Part shown: piece by piece, positions 1 through 8,285 of the stretch
Layout of the letters: every line of letters starts with the position of its first letter
How positions within the stretch are numbered: position 1 is the first letter of the stretch
Source: Kitasatospora sp. MAA4
Lineage (GTDB): Bacteria; Actinomycetota; Actinomycetes; Streptomycetales; Streptomycetaceae
NCBI RefSeq assembly: GCF_029893355.1
Contig: NZ_JARZAI010000019.1
Location: 62,001-126,000 of the forward strand
DNA length: 64,000 bases
Reading direction: 5' to 3'
Translations under genes and position numbers: made by a program
Notes under the pieces: generated by a model
The model's input: the letters and a program-made list of their open reading frames with translations, nothing else
Database searches by the model: none
What the model was told of the DNA's origin: nothing

Positions 1-1803
1 AGCGACCGGGTGCTGCTCACCGGGGACCGGCTGCTGGTGGTCAACATCCGCACCACCGACCGCAACGGCGGCCCGCCCGGCAGCGTGGCGACCCTGCGCG
101 ACTCCACCGAGCTGCACGCCGTCTCCGACACCGCCCAGGCCGCCCGCCGCGGCCTCAAGCTGCTGTACGACGCCACGGTGGCCGTCGGCACCACGCTGGA
201 CGTCACCCGGACCGCCGAGGAGCTCGCCCAGGTGGCCGTCCCGCGGTTCGCCGACTACGTCACCGTCGACCTGGCGGAGGTGGTCCTGCGCGGGGAGGAG
301 CCGGCACCGAGCAGTGGCGCCCCGATGCGCCGGGTGGCGTTCAGCGGGGTGCGCGCCCGGTCGCCGTTCTACCCGGTGGGCGAGCTGATCACGATCCGCC
401 CCGCCACCCCGCAGGCCTGGAGCCTGGAGACCGGGCGCGCGGTCCTCGACTCCGACCTGGCCTCCTCCACCGACTGGCTGGCCCAGGACCCCGAGCGGGC
501 CGGACGGCTGCTGGAGTTCGGCGTCCACTCCGTGGTCCGGGTGCCGCTGCGGGCCCGCGGCGTGCTGCTGGGGATCGCCAAGTTCTGGCGCTCGGATGCC
601 TCGGAGCGCTTCGACCAGGACGACCTGTCGCTCGCCGAGGAGCTGGTCGCCCGCGCCGCCGTCTGCGTCGACAACGCCCGCCGCTACACCCGCGAGCACG
701 CCATGGCGATGACCCTGCAGCGCAGCCTGCTGCCGCACGGCCTGCCCGAGCAGAACGCCCTGGAGGTCGCCCACCGCTACCGGGCCGCGCAGGCCGGCGT
801 CAGCGGCGACTGGTTCGACGTGATCCCGCTGCCGGGCGCGCGGGTCGCGCTGGTGGTCGGCGACGTCGTCGGCCACGGCCTGCACGCCGCCGCCACCATG
901 GGCCGGCTGCGCACCGCGGTGCACAACTTCTCCACCCTGGACCTGCCGCCCGACGAGCTGCTCGGACACCTGGACGACCTGGTCAACCGCCTCGACCAGG
1001 ACCAGACCGCCCCCGGCGGCGCCGACGCCGTCACCGGCGCCAGCTGCCTGTACGCGATCTACGACCCGGTCTCGCGGATCTGCACGATGGCCCGGGCCGG
1101 ACACCCGCCGCCCGCACTGGTCCACCCCGACGGAACGGTCGAGTTCGCCGACGTGCCGGCCGGCCCGCCGCTGGGCCTGGGCGGCCTGCCGTTCTTCGCC
1201 GCCGACCTGGAGGTCCCCGAGGGCAGCCGCCTGGTGCTCTACACCGACGGCCTGGTGGAGGACCGCGAGCGGGACATCGACGAGGGCCTGGAGCTGCTGC
1301 GCCAGGCCCTGGAGTCCTCCGGCCCGGGCCCGGAGGAGACCTGCGAGGCGGTCCTCGCCGCCCTGCTCCCCGACCACCCCACCGACGACGTCGCCCTGCT
1401 GGTCGCCCGCACCCGGGTGCTGGCCGCCGACCGGATCGCCGAGTGGGACGTGCCCTCCGACCCCGCCGCCGTCTCCGACGCCCGCGCCGCCGTCAGCCGG
1501 CAGCTGGCGCTCTGGGGACTGGAGGAGATGGCGTTCGTGACCGAGCTGATCCTCAGCGAACTCATCACCAACGCGATCCGCTACGCGACCGAGCCGATCC
1601 GGGTCCGGCTGCTGCACGACCGGAGCCTGATCTGCGAGGTCTCCGACAGCAGCAGCACCTCCCCCCACCTGCGCTACGCCGCCACCATGGACGAGGGCGG
1701 CCGCGGACTCTTCCTGGTCGCCCAGTTCGCCGAACGCTGGGGCACCCGCTACACCGCGACCGGCAAGGTGATCTGGGCCGAACAGGCGCTGATCGGGGAA
1801 TAG
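1..1803 (+). CDS. PAS/GAF/SpoIIE phosphatase with C-terminal anti-sigma-type ATPase domain (5' partial)
   Basis: This is a signalling protein phosphatase of the PP2C/SpoIIE (RsbU) type, expected to dephosphorylate an anti-anti-sigma factor. The frame is open from the first base, and the codons before the first GTG at 10 continue the same PAS-like sequence, so the gene starts upstream of the window. Within the visible 600 residues, a PAS tail (about 1-45) is followed by a GAF domain (about 50-210). A SpoIIE domain (about 230-460) follows, with acidic metal-site motifs such as GDWFDV, GDVVGHG, YTDGLVE and TDDVALL. The C-terminus is a HATPase_c/RsbW-like module (about 475-597) with SELITNAIRYA. 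This domain order is common in streptomycetes, where such proteins combine phosphatase and anti-sigma kinase functions. The partner and the sensed signal cannot be told from the sequence. Confidence 0.88.
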   Translation, partial: SDRVLLTGDRLLVVNIRTTDRNGGPPGSVATLRDSTELHAVSDTAQAARRGLKLLYDATVAVGTTLDVTRTAEELAQVAVPRFADYVTVDLAEVVLRGEEPAPSSGAPMRRVAFSGVRARSPFYPVGELITIRPATPQAWSLETGRAVLDSDLASSTDWLAQDPERAGRLLEFGVHSVVRVPLRARGVLLGIAKFWRSDASERFDQDDLSLAEELVARAAVCVDNARRYTREHAMAMTLQRSLLPHGLPEQNALEVAHRYRAAQAGVSGDWFDVIPLPGARVALVVGDVVGHGLHAAATMGRLRTAVHNFSTLDLPPDELLGHLDDLVNRLDQDQTAPGGADAVTGASCLYAIYDPVSRICTMARAGHPPPALVHPDGTVEFADVPAGPPLGLGGLPFFAADLEVPEGSRLVLYTDGLVEDRERDIDEGLELLRQALESSGPGPEETCEAVLAALLPDHPTDDVALLVARTRVLAADRIAEWDVPSDPAAVSDARAAVSRQLALWGLEEMAFVTELILSELITNAIRYATEPIRVRLLHDRSLICEVSDSSSTSPHLRYAATMDEGGRGLFLVAQFAERWGTRYTATGKVIWAEQALIGE

Positions 1804-1840
1804 CGGGTTTGCGGGTTTGCGGCATTCGGATGGGATCCCG

Positions 1841-1882
1841 CTCAGCTGCGAGCCCCTTCCCGCCTGCGGGCTGGCAGCTGAG
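1841..1882. terminator. Nested hairpin after the phosphatase gene
   Basis: A perfect 9-bp inverted repeat (CTCAGCTGC at 1841-1849, GCAGCTGAG at 1874-1882) encloses a second short stem (CCCGC/GCGGG). It lies 37 bp after the phosphatase stop and well before the Mop gene. A factor-independent terminator without a U-tract is the simplest reading. A leader structure for the following gene is an alternative. Confidence 0.5.
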
Positions 1883-1979
1883 AGAGCCGTTCCGCGTTGC
1901 CCGGAATCGCTCGCTACGGTTATTCAGTAGGAATTCCCGCCGGTAAATCTCCCTGTCCCTATTCCGTGAGGTCGACCCC

Positions 1980-2399
1980 ATGAGCCTGAGCATCCGCAAC
2001 CAGATCCCCGGCACCGTCACCTCCGTCACCACCGGTGAGGCGATGGCGACCGTGAAGGCCCGCCTGGACGGCGGCCAGCTGATCACCGCGGCCGTCACCG
2101 TGGACGCCGTGAAGGACCTCGGCCTCGCCGAGGGCACCGCCGTCCGCGCCATGGTCAAGTCCACCGAGGTCTCCCTCGCCACCGGCCCGGTGACCGGCCT
2201 GAGCATCCGCAACCAGATCCCCGGCACCATCACCGACATCGCCGCCGGCGGCGCCATGGCCACCGTCAAGCTCTCCGTCGAGGGCGGCGAACTGACCGCC
2301 GCCATCACCAAGGACGCCGTCACCGACCTCGCCCTGGCCGTCGGCACCCCCGTCGTGGCCCTCATCAAGTCCACCGAGATCTCCCTCGCCACCGTCTGA
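1980..2399 (+). CDS. Di-Mop molybdate/tungstate-binding protein (molbindin)
   Basis: A cytoplasmic oxyanion-binding protein made of two tandem Mop (TOBE) domains, residues 1-69 and 72-139. Each begins with SIRNQIPGT (residues 4-12 and 75-83) and carries the AMATVK and KSTE(V/I)SLAT signatures. Molbindins of this size bind molybdate between Mop domains and buffer molybdenum for cofactor synthesis. The 139-residue length is typical of di-Mop proteins. The start at 1980 follows a GTGAGG stretch and gives a full first domain. A molybdenum hydroxylase pair lies 28 kb downstream, but no moa/mod genes are adjacent, so a functional link is only inference. Confidence 0.92.
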   Translation: MSLSIRNQIPGTVTSVTTGEAMATVKARLDGGQLITAAVTVDAVKDLGLAEGTAVRAMVKSTEVSLATGPVTGLSIRNQIPGTITDIAAGGAMATVKLSVEGGELTAAITKDAVTDLALAVGTPVVALIKSTEISLATV

Positions 2400-2612
2400 C
2401 CCCCGCCGACCGCACGTCCCCCACCCGGGTCGCGGGTAGCCACCGAGAACTCACCCACAGCCAGCAACGACTACGCTGTGTGGCTGCCGATCCCACCAAT
2501 TGGATCTTCACTTCGGGGCGCACCGACCGGATGTTAGCTTCCCCACGCATTCACTCGGGCAGCGTCGCCCGGGGCGGTGGCTGCGACGTCTCGTGGCCGG
2601 AGGGAGACACCA

Positions 2613-3311
2613 ATGGGTCGTCAGGTGGCTGCTCAGCAGCTCCGTGCTGCCACACCTGAGATCATCGAGGTGTACCGGGCGGCGCTGGGACGATTCGGCA
2701 GCCCACTGGTGTCCCGCGAGGACATCTGGCGGCAGTGCCGTCATCAGGCGCAGAACGTCGTGGCCGAGTGCGCGCAGGCGCTCGAGGCCGGCAGTCACGC
2801 AGAGCTCCCGGGGGTGGGGGAGTACTCGCGACTGCTCGGGGCCCACCGTCTCGTCCAGCAGATTCCGGTGTCCGAGTCGGTGCGGGCGGCGGAGGTGCTC
2901 TGGCAGGCCATGCAGGTCGCGGTCGCGGAAGCCGTCGACCGGGTGCCGGCCGATCAGCGGCTCGCGGCGACGCAGACGGTGAGCGCCGCTTTCCGGGCCG
3001 CTGCCGGGAGCCGTCTCTACCAGGGTATCCGGGGGTACGAGGAGGCGCAGCGGCCGCCTTCCCCCGAGGTGCAGGAGCGGGACCCCGAGGTGCTCGCGGA
3101 CGCCGCGGACGCGCAGGCCCTCGACCTGCTGACGCTGCGGGAGCGGCAGATCCTCGAGGCGGTGCGCGCGGGGCTGACGAACCGTCTGATAGGCCGCCGG
3201 TTCGAGATCAGCGAGGCGACCGTCAAGCGCCATCTGCACAACGCGTACCGCAAGCTCGGGGCCAGCTCCCGGGTGCAGGCCCTCAACAAGGCGTTCCCCG
3301 GGCGGGGTTGA
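2613..3311 (+). CDS. LuxR-family transcriptional regulator
   Basis: A 232-residue regulator. The C-terminal 65 residues form a LuxR-type HTH (LTLREREIL-like segment, then LIGRRFEISEATVKRHLHNAYRKL). The N-terminal 150 residues are alpha-helical and resemble the non-receiver input domains of streptomycete regulators (RsbR/PucR-like); no phosphorylatable Asp pattern is evident. ATG 2613 is chosen over the upstream in-frame GTG at 2577 because GGAGG lies 8-12 bases before it. The gene is the closest regulator upstream of the cycloserine-like operon, though a prenyltransferase on the opposite strand lies between them. Control of the operon is plausible but unproven. Confidence 0.82.
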   Translation: MGRQVAAQQLRAATPEIIEVYRAALGRFGSPLVSREDIWRQCRHQAQNVVAECAQALEAGSHAELPGVGEYSRLLGAHRLVQQIPVSESVRAAEVLWQAMQVAVAEAVDRVPADQRLAATQTVSAAFRAAAGSRLYQGIRGYEEAQRPPSPEVQERDPEVLADAADAQALDLLTLRERQILEAVRAGLTNRLIGRRFEISEATVKRHLHNAYRKLGASSRVQALNKAFPGRG

Positions 3312-3312
3312 C

Positions 3313-3338
3313 CTCGCCGCGGCTCACCGGGCGGCGAG
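3313..3338. terminator. Bidirectional terminator between LuxR and UbiA genes
   Basis: Inverted repeat CTCGCCGC (3313-3320) and GCGGCGAG (3331-3338) with a 10-base loop. It sits exactly at the 12-bp junction of two convergent genes and runs into the 3' end of the prenyltransferase gene. Position and symmetry suggest a shared terminator. Confidence 0.5.
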
Positions 3339-4265
3339 CGCAGCCAGCACCAGGAGGTTCGCGGCGTACTGCGTGACCATGAACGCCCGGTAGGCGCCGC
3401 GCCGTTGCTGCCGGTCGGCGCTCTCCCGCCGGGCGTCGCGCACCACCCGGGCGACGACCCAGATCGCCCCGGCCGCCACCGGTACCGTCCCCACGAGAGC
3501 GAGCGGGGCCCACAGGGCAGCCGCCACCGTCCCGGCCGTGCCGACCAGCACGGCACCCGCCACGGCCAGGGCCCGCGCCGCCGCCACGCCGCGGACGACC
3601 GCCACGGTGCGCCGTCCGCCGGCCGCGTCCCCGCCGGCGTCCCCCAGGTCCTTGACCAGGGAGCCGACCAGAGCCATCCAGGCCGCCATCACGCAGCCGA
3701 ACACCGCGCCCGTCGCGGTCCACCCGGACCCGGCTGCCGAGACCCCGGCCGCGTACGAGGTCGCGCCCAGACCGAACGCCACCACCGCGCAGAGCACGCT
3801 CGACTGCTTGGCCCGCACCGGAGGGGCCGAGTACGCCCAGCCGAGCAGCAGGAAGCCCACCACCCACACGAGTACCCCGGTCCCCGCCAGCCCTCCGAGC
3901 GCCAGCGCGGCGACGGCCAGCAGGGCCGTGGCGGCCGTGGCGGTGCGGACCGGGAGGTCTCCTCGGGCGATCGGACGCCGGGAGCCGTTCGCCTGGTCCT
4001 CGCGGACGTCCGTCACGCCGTTGAGCAGGTACGCGCAGGCCACGGCGCACCACCAGGACGCCATGCCGAGCACGGTCCGCCCGGTAGCCTGCGGCAGCTG
4101 TGCGGCGGAGGCCAGCCCCACCGCGAATCGCAGCAGGAACACCAGCTGTACCGACGGGCGCGCCTCTGACCAGCACAGACGCGCCGTATTCACGGCGGTA
4201 CGCCATCGGAGATCCAGAGCGCGAGCCGAAACGGGGGCGCTCAGGTAGCCAGCGGAATCGATCAT
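3324..4265 (-). CDS. UbiA-family prenyltransferase
   Basis: An integral membrane protein of about 313 residues with eight or nine hydrophobic helices. It has both aspartate-rich UbiA motifs: NGVTDVREDQANGSRRPI after helix 2 and KDLGDAGGDAAGGRRT in the middle. UbiA enzymes transfer prenyl groups from prenyl diphosphates to aromatic or lipid acceptors; this sequence resembles the actinobacterial UbiA-like group with unassigned acceptors. ATG 4265 is taken as the start; an in-frame start at 4307 would add 14 residues, and neither has a strong ribosome-binding site. It is divergent from the cycloserine-like operon and shares its upstream region, so it may be co-regulated. No known cycloserine step needs prenylation. 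Confidence 0.8.
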   Translation of the reverse strand: MIDSAGYLSAPVSARALDLRWRTAVNTARLCWSEARPSVQLVFLLRFAVGLASAAQLPQATGRTVLGMASWWCAVACAYLLNGVTDVREDQANGSRRPIARGDLPVRTATAATALLAVAALALGGLAGTGVLVWVVGFLLLGWAYSAPPVRAKQSSVLCAVVAFGLGATSYAAGVSAAGSGWTATGAVFGCVMAAWMALVGSLVKDLGDAGGDAAGGRRTVAVVRGVAAARALAVAGAVLVGTAGTVAAALWAPLALVGTVPVAAGAIWVVARVVRDARRESADRQQRRGAYRAFMVTQYAANLLVLAALAAR

Positions 4266-4315
4266 GGCCCGCAGCCTAGGAATGGCCTCGGGTACATCGC
4301 CATACAACCATCGGC

Positions 4316-4328
4316 GTACACGGTGTAC
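4316..4328. promoter_or_regulatory. Palindrome in the divergent UbiA / dcs-like promoter region
   Basis: GTACAC and GTGTAC arms around one central G form a perfect 13-bp palindrome in the 247-bp divergent intergenic region. It is a candidate operator controlling the prenyltransferase, the dcs-like operon, or both. No binding family is assigned. Confidence 0.4.
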
Positions 4329-4512
4329 ATCCCCGCTGAGTCCTTGGTGGCAATCCGTTGCGACGCCCGGAATTCGTGGGACACGATGGGTGGCGCCGCA
4401 GCCCGGTGAAACGAATCCGGACGCCGCGGTGGGGGATACGAATGGCGCCCGTACCGGAAAAGGAGCGCCGACCCTCTCGCCCCCTCATTCGAAACGGCAG
4501 GGACCCGTAGAA

Positions 4513-5295
4513 ATGAATGCTCAGGTGGAAAGGTTGCAGCAGACCGCGAAACTGATCTCCCAGGCGCAGGTCCGCGAAGGCGGAGAGAGATGGCACCGAG
4601 CCGTCTTCGAGGAGATCGCAGCACGTCTCGACGGTCCGGACTTCCCGTGCGTCTTCTCCCGGAACGCGTTCCGGAAGCAGCTCCTGAAGTTCGTCTTCGT
4701 GGAGAGCGCCGGAAGCGACGGCATCCGGCACCTGGCGGAGGCCCTCACCGAGTACGTCGAGTTGTCCAGGGCCTGGGACGGCCAGTTGGACACCGCGTAT
4801 CCGCTGGTGGTGCTGTTCTCGGCGGAAGCCGTGACCGCGCGCACCGTCGAGGAGTACCACTCCTTCGGCTGGCGGGTGCTGCAGGAACTGCACCACCACG
4901 ATCCCGCGCCGTGGCCGGACGACGTCGGGAAGGACCCGGGTTCCGAGACCTGGTCCATGTGCTTCAACGGAATGCCGTTGTTCTGCAATATGAGCAGTCC
5001 GGCGCACCGGAACCGCCGCAGCAGAAACCTCGGCCGGAATTTCGCCCTCGTCATCAATCCGCGGGAACGGTTCGACGTGTTCGCCGGCGAGACGTCGAGC
5101 GGCCGCAGGGTCCGCGCGAACATTCGCAAGCGCATACAGGCTTACGACGGAATCCAGCACTCACCGCAGTTGGGCTCCTACGGCGTCGGAGCGCTCGAAT
5201 GGTTCCAGTACGGCCTCATCGAAGAGAACACCGAGCGAAACGGTGTCTGCCCTTTCCAGCCCCAGACGGCTGTCGAAACGAACAGGAGATCCTGA
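4513..5295 (+). CDS. dcsA: DcsA-like heme-dependent L-arginine N-hydroxylase (YqcI/YcgG/GntA family)
   Basis: The protein is 260 residues long and belongs to the YqcI/YcgG family, which includes DcsA of the D-cycloserine pathway and the guanidine N-hydroxylase GntA. DcsA makes N-omega-hydroxy-L-arginine. Family marks are FPCVFSRNAFRK near residue 40, the MCFNGMPLFCNMSSPAHRNRRSRNLG block around residues 155-180, and NPRERFDVF. The His in PAHRNRRSR is a candidate heme ligand (inference). The frame is open well upstream, but homology begins at ATG 4513, preceded by AGGGA. The stop lies 3 bp before the arginase-like gene. Arginine hydroxylation followed by hydrolysis to hydroxyurea fits the next gene exactly. 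Confidence 0.85.
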   Translation: MNAQVERLQQTAKLISQAQVREGGERWHRAVFEEIAARLDGPDFPCVFSRNAFRKQLLKFVFVESAGSDGIRHLAEALTEYVELSRAWDGQLDTAYPLVVLFSAEAVTARTVEEYHSFGWRVLQELHHHDPAPWPDDVGKDPGSETWSMCFNGMPLFCNMSSPAHRNRRSRNLGRNFALVINPRERFDVFAGETSSGRRVRANIRKRIQAYDGIQHSPQLGSYGVGALEWFQYGLIEENTERNGVCPFQPQTAVETNRRS

Positions 5296-5298
5296 CCA

Positions 5299-6117
5299 AT
5301 GATCGAGCTCATCGTGTCCCAGGGGCGGGTGGCCGACCGGGAACCCCGGATGATCGAGGGCGCCGCCCGCATCGCACGGGCCCTGGAACGCCGCTACGGA
5401 CTCACCGGCCGCTTCATCGGGGAGCCCGCGCCGCCCGCCGACGACGACTGGACCGTCAGCCTTCCGCAGGCCGGGGAGACACTGACCGGGCTGCGCCGGG
5501 CCGTCACCGAGAGCATCGGGAACGGCAGCCGGACGGTCATGATCTCCAACACCTGCTCGGCGAGCCTCGCCACTCTGCCGGTCGTGGCCCGGGAGCACCC
5601 GGATGCCGTGGTGCTCTACATCGACGGGCACGGCGACTTCAACACGCCGGAGACGACCGGCACCGGGTATCTGGGCGGGATGGTCCTGGCCGGCGCGTGC
5701 GGGCTGTGGGACAGCGGTCACGGCGCCGGCCTGCGCCCCGGGCAGGCGATTCTGGTCGGGGCACGCGACATCGACGAGGCCGAGGGCGAGCTGATCGCGA
5801 AGCACGGCGTCCGGGTCATTCCCCCGGCGCAGACGACGGCCGAGAACATCCTGGACGCCATCGGCGACTCCCCGGTGTGGGTGCACATCGACTGGGACGT
5901 ACTCGAACCGGGACACGTACCGGCCGACTACACGGTGCCGGACGGCCTGCTCCCCGCGCAGATCCGGGCGATCTTCGACGCGATTCCGCCGGGGCAGCTC
6001 CGCGGCGTCGAACTGGCCGAGTTCAACGCCCCGTTGGACGACGGGCTCAGCGAGCAGGCGATCGAGACGATCCTCGACATGGTCGCCCCCGCCTTCGAGA
6101 ACACCCCGGCAGGCTAG
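5299..6117 (+). CDS. dcsB: DcsB-like N-omega-hydroxy-L-arginine amidinohydrolase (hydroxyurea-forming)
   Basis: A 272-residue arginase-superfamily enzyme with dimanganese motifs DGHGDFN (109-115) and HIDWDVLEPGH. Two features separate it from true arginases. The metal-binding His of the usual GGDHS motif is a Cys (SNTCS, Cys86). The acid/base His that follows the metal site is a Gly (GYLGG, about 123-127). Both departures are described for S. lavendulae DcsB, which hydrolyses N-hydroxyarginine, not arginine, to ornithine and hydroxyurea. AGGAG precedes ATG 5299, and the spacing to dcsA is 3 bp. The call is therefore more specific than 'arginase'. Confidence 0.9.
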   Translation: MIELIVSQGRVADREPRMIEGAARIARALERRYGLTGRFIGEPAPPADDDWTVSLPQAGETLTGLRRAVTESIGNGSRTVMISNTCSASLATLPVVAREHPDAVVLYIDGHGDFNTPETTGTGYLGGMVLAGACGLWDSGHGAGLRPGQAILVGARDIDEAEGELIAKHGVRVIPPAQTTAENILDAIGDSPVWVHIDWDVLEPGHVPADYTVPDGLLPAQIRAIFDAIPPGQLRGVELAEFNAPLDDGLSEQAIETILDMVAPAFENTPAG

Positions 6118-6159
6118 TCCAGCCGGCCCCCGCCGAACCGATCAAAGGAGTACTTTCCG

Positions 6160-7137
6160 ATGCCTCTGCACGACAGCATCCTCGACACCATCGGCCGCAC
6201 CCCGATCGTCAGGCTGCACCGCATGGCCCCCGCACACACCACGGTCTACGTGAAGGTGGAGTCGTTCAACCCCGGCGGCTCGGTGAAGGACCGCCTCGCG
6301 CTCTCCGTCGTCCTCGACGCCGAGGCGAAGGGGCTGCTCAAGCCCGGCGACACCATCGTCGAGTGCACCTCCGGAAACGTCGGGATCGCCCTGGCGATGG
6401 TGGCCGCGGCCCGCGGCTACCGGTTCGTGGCGGTGATGGGTGACACGTACTCGGCGGAACGGCGCAAGCTGATCCGGGCCTACGGCGGCAGGGTGATCCT
6501 CTTCCCGGGCCACCTCGGCAGCAGCGGCGGCAACCGGATCGCGGACGAACTCGCCCAGAAGCACGGCTGGTTCCGGGCCAACCAGTTCGACAACCCGGCC
6601 AACCCCGCGTACCACCGCGAGACCACCGCCTCGGAGATCCTCGGCGACTTCGCGGGCAAGCGGCTCGACTACTTCGTCACCGGATTCGGAACCAGCGGCA
6701 CCCTCACCGGTGTTGGGCAGATGCTGAAGACGGCCCGCCCCGGGGTGCGCGTCGTCGCCGCCGAGCCGGACAACGCCGCCGTGCTCGCCGGGCAGGAGTG
6801 GAACGTCCACCGGATCCAGGGCTGGGCCCCGAACTTCGTACCGGGGGTGCTCGACCCGAGCGTCATCGACGAACTGGTGACCGTCGACGAGGTGGAGGGG
6901 CGCGACACCGCGCGCAGGCTCGCCGCCGAGGAAGGCATCTTCGCCGGCATCTCGGCCGGCGCCACCCTGGCGACCGCGCTGCGCGTCGCCGCGACCGCGC
7001 CGGCGGGCTCGGTGCTGCTCGCCATGCTCCCGGACACCGGCGAGCGCTATCTCTCCACGTTCCTCATGGACGGGATGATCGAGGGGTCGGACGACGACTG
7101 GCTCGCCTCCCTGGAGACCGCTGACGGCGCGGCCTGA
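6160..7137 (+). CDS. dcsD: DcsD-like O-ureido-L-serine synthase (PLP, cysteine synthase family)
   Basis: A 325-residue fold-type II PLP enzyme related to O-acetylserine sulfhydrylase. The Schiff-base lysine is Lys43 in NPGGSVKDR, and the phosphate loop GTSGTLTG is present. The substrate loop reads TSGNVG where cysteine synthases have TSGNTG. In the cycloserine pathway DcsD joins O-acetyl-L-serine to hydroxyurea, giving O-ureido-L-serine. Context supports this over cysteine synthesis: the hydroxyurea-forming hydrolase is directly upstream and the serine acetyltransferase homologue starts 2 bp after the stop. AAAGGAG lies 9-15 bp before ATG 6160. Confidence 0.86.
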   Translation: MPLHDSILDTIGRTPIVRLHRMAPAHTTVYVKVESFNPGGSVKDRLALSVVLDAEAKGLLKPGDTIVECTSGNVGIALAMVAAARGYRFVAVMGDTYSAERRKLIRAYGGRVILFPGHLGSSGGNRIADELAQKHGWFRANQFDNPANPAYHRETTASEILGDFAGKRLDYFVTGFGTSGTLTGVGQMLKTARPGVRVVAAEPDNAAVLAGQEWNVHRIQGWAPNFVPGVLDPSVIDELVTVDEVEGRDTARRLAAEEGIFAGISAGATLATALRVAATAPAGSVLLAMLPDTGERYLSTFLMDGMIEGSDDDWLASLETADGAA

Positions 7138-7139
7138 CC

Positions 7140-8255
7140 ATGAGGGAATTCATCCCCCCTGCGGCCCGTTTCATCGACCTCCCCGCAGAGTTCGCCATGC
7201 GACGGGGCGGCACGCTGACCGGCGCGCGCATCGCGTACGAGACCGTCGGACGACTGGCCCCGGAACGCGACAACGCGGTCCTGATCCTCACCGGTCTCTC
7301 GCCCGACGCCCATGCCGCCTCCCACCCGGCGGACACCGACCCCGGCTGGTGGGAGGCGATGGTGGGACCGGGAAAGCCCGTCGACACCAATCGCTGGTAC
7401 GTGATCTGCCTGAACTCGCTGGGTAGTTGCAAGGGATCGACCGGGCCCGCCTCGGTCGACCCCGGCACCGGCGAGTCCTACGGTCCCGACTTCCCGGACC
7501 TGTCGATGGAGGACATCGCCGACGCCGCGGCCCACGCGGTGCGGGCGCTGGGCGTCGACCGGCTGGCGTGCGTGATCGGCACGTCGATGGGCGGCATGAG
7601 TGCGCTGTCCCTGCTGGCCCGTCACCCCGGCCTGGCCCGCGGCCACATCAACATCTGCGGCGCGGCGCGTGCGCTGCCGTTCTCGATAGCGATCCGCTCC
7701 CTTCAGCGTGAGGCGATCCGGTGCGACCCGCAGTGGAACCAGGGCCGGTACGACGACCGGAACTACCCGCAGCGCGGCATGTTCACCGCGCGCAAGCTCG
7801 GCATGCTGACCTACCGGTCGGCCCAGGAGTGGGAAAGCCGGTTCGGCCGCGCGCGCATCGCGCCGGAGGACCGCGCGGACGACGACCCGTTCGGCCATGA
7901 ATTCCAGGTGGAGAGCTATCTGGAGCGTCACGCCCGGCGCTTCGCGCGCCGTTTCGACCCCAACAGCTACCTCAGCCTCAGCCACTGCATGGACAGGTTC
8001 GACCTCGGCGAGTCCTGCGGTGGTACCACCGACGAGGCCCTCTCCCGCATCCACCTGGAGAAGGCACTGGTGATCGGGGTGGAAACCGACATCCTCTTCC
8101 CGCTGCGACAGCAGCAGCAAATAGCGGACGGTCTTTCCGTCGACGGTACCGGCGTCGAATTCCTGGCGATGGATTCGTCGGAGGGACACGACGCCTTCCT
8201 GATCGACACCGCCCGTTTCGGGGCGCCCGTGGCCAGATTCCTGGCCACGCTCTAG
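7140..8255 (+). CDS. dcsE: DcsE-like L-serine O-acetyltransferase (MetX / homoserine O-acetyltransferase fold)
   Basis: A 371-residue alpha/beta-hydrolase acyltransferase of the MetX family. The nucleophile elbow GTSMGG puts Ser at 149, with Asp317 in ETDILFP and His350 in EGHDAF completing the triad. LNSLGSCKGSTGP near residue 95 is the family's substrate-pocket motif. MetX acetylates homoserine; its cycloserine-cluster relative DcsE acetylates L-serine for DcsD. The start lies 2 bp after the dcsD stop, so the two are likely translationally coupled. Substrate choice (serine versus homoserine) is inferred from the neighbours only. Confidence 0.85.
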   Translation: MREFIPPAARFIDLPAEFAMRRGGTLTGARIAYETVGRLAPERDNAVLILTGLSPDAHAASHPADTDPGWWEAMVGPGKPVDTNRWYVICLNSLGSCKGSTGPASVDPGTGESYGPDFPDLSMEDIADAAAHAVRALGVDRLACVIGTSMGGMSALSLLARHPGLARGHINICGAARALPFSIAIRSLQREAIRCDPQWNQGRYDDRNYPQRGMFTARKLGMLTYRSAQEWESRFGRARIAPEDRADDDPFGHEFQVESYLERHARRFARRFDPNSYLSLSHCMDRFDLGESCGGTTDEALSRIHLEKALVIGVETDILFPLRQQQQIADGLSVDGTGVEFLAMDSSEGHDAFLIDTARFGAPVARFLATL

Positions 8256-8285
8256 CCTCCTTTTTCCTGCCCCTTGGAGAACCGT

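Noticed and set aside
6160..7137. Ordinary cysteine synthase and arginase catabolic operon
   Set aside because: The Cys86 arginase-like protein, the YqcI/GntA-family protein, the MetX-like and ATP-grasp genes together match cycloserine chemistry much better than sulfur or arginine metabolism.
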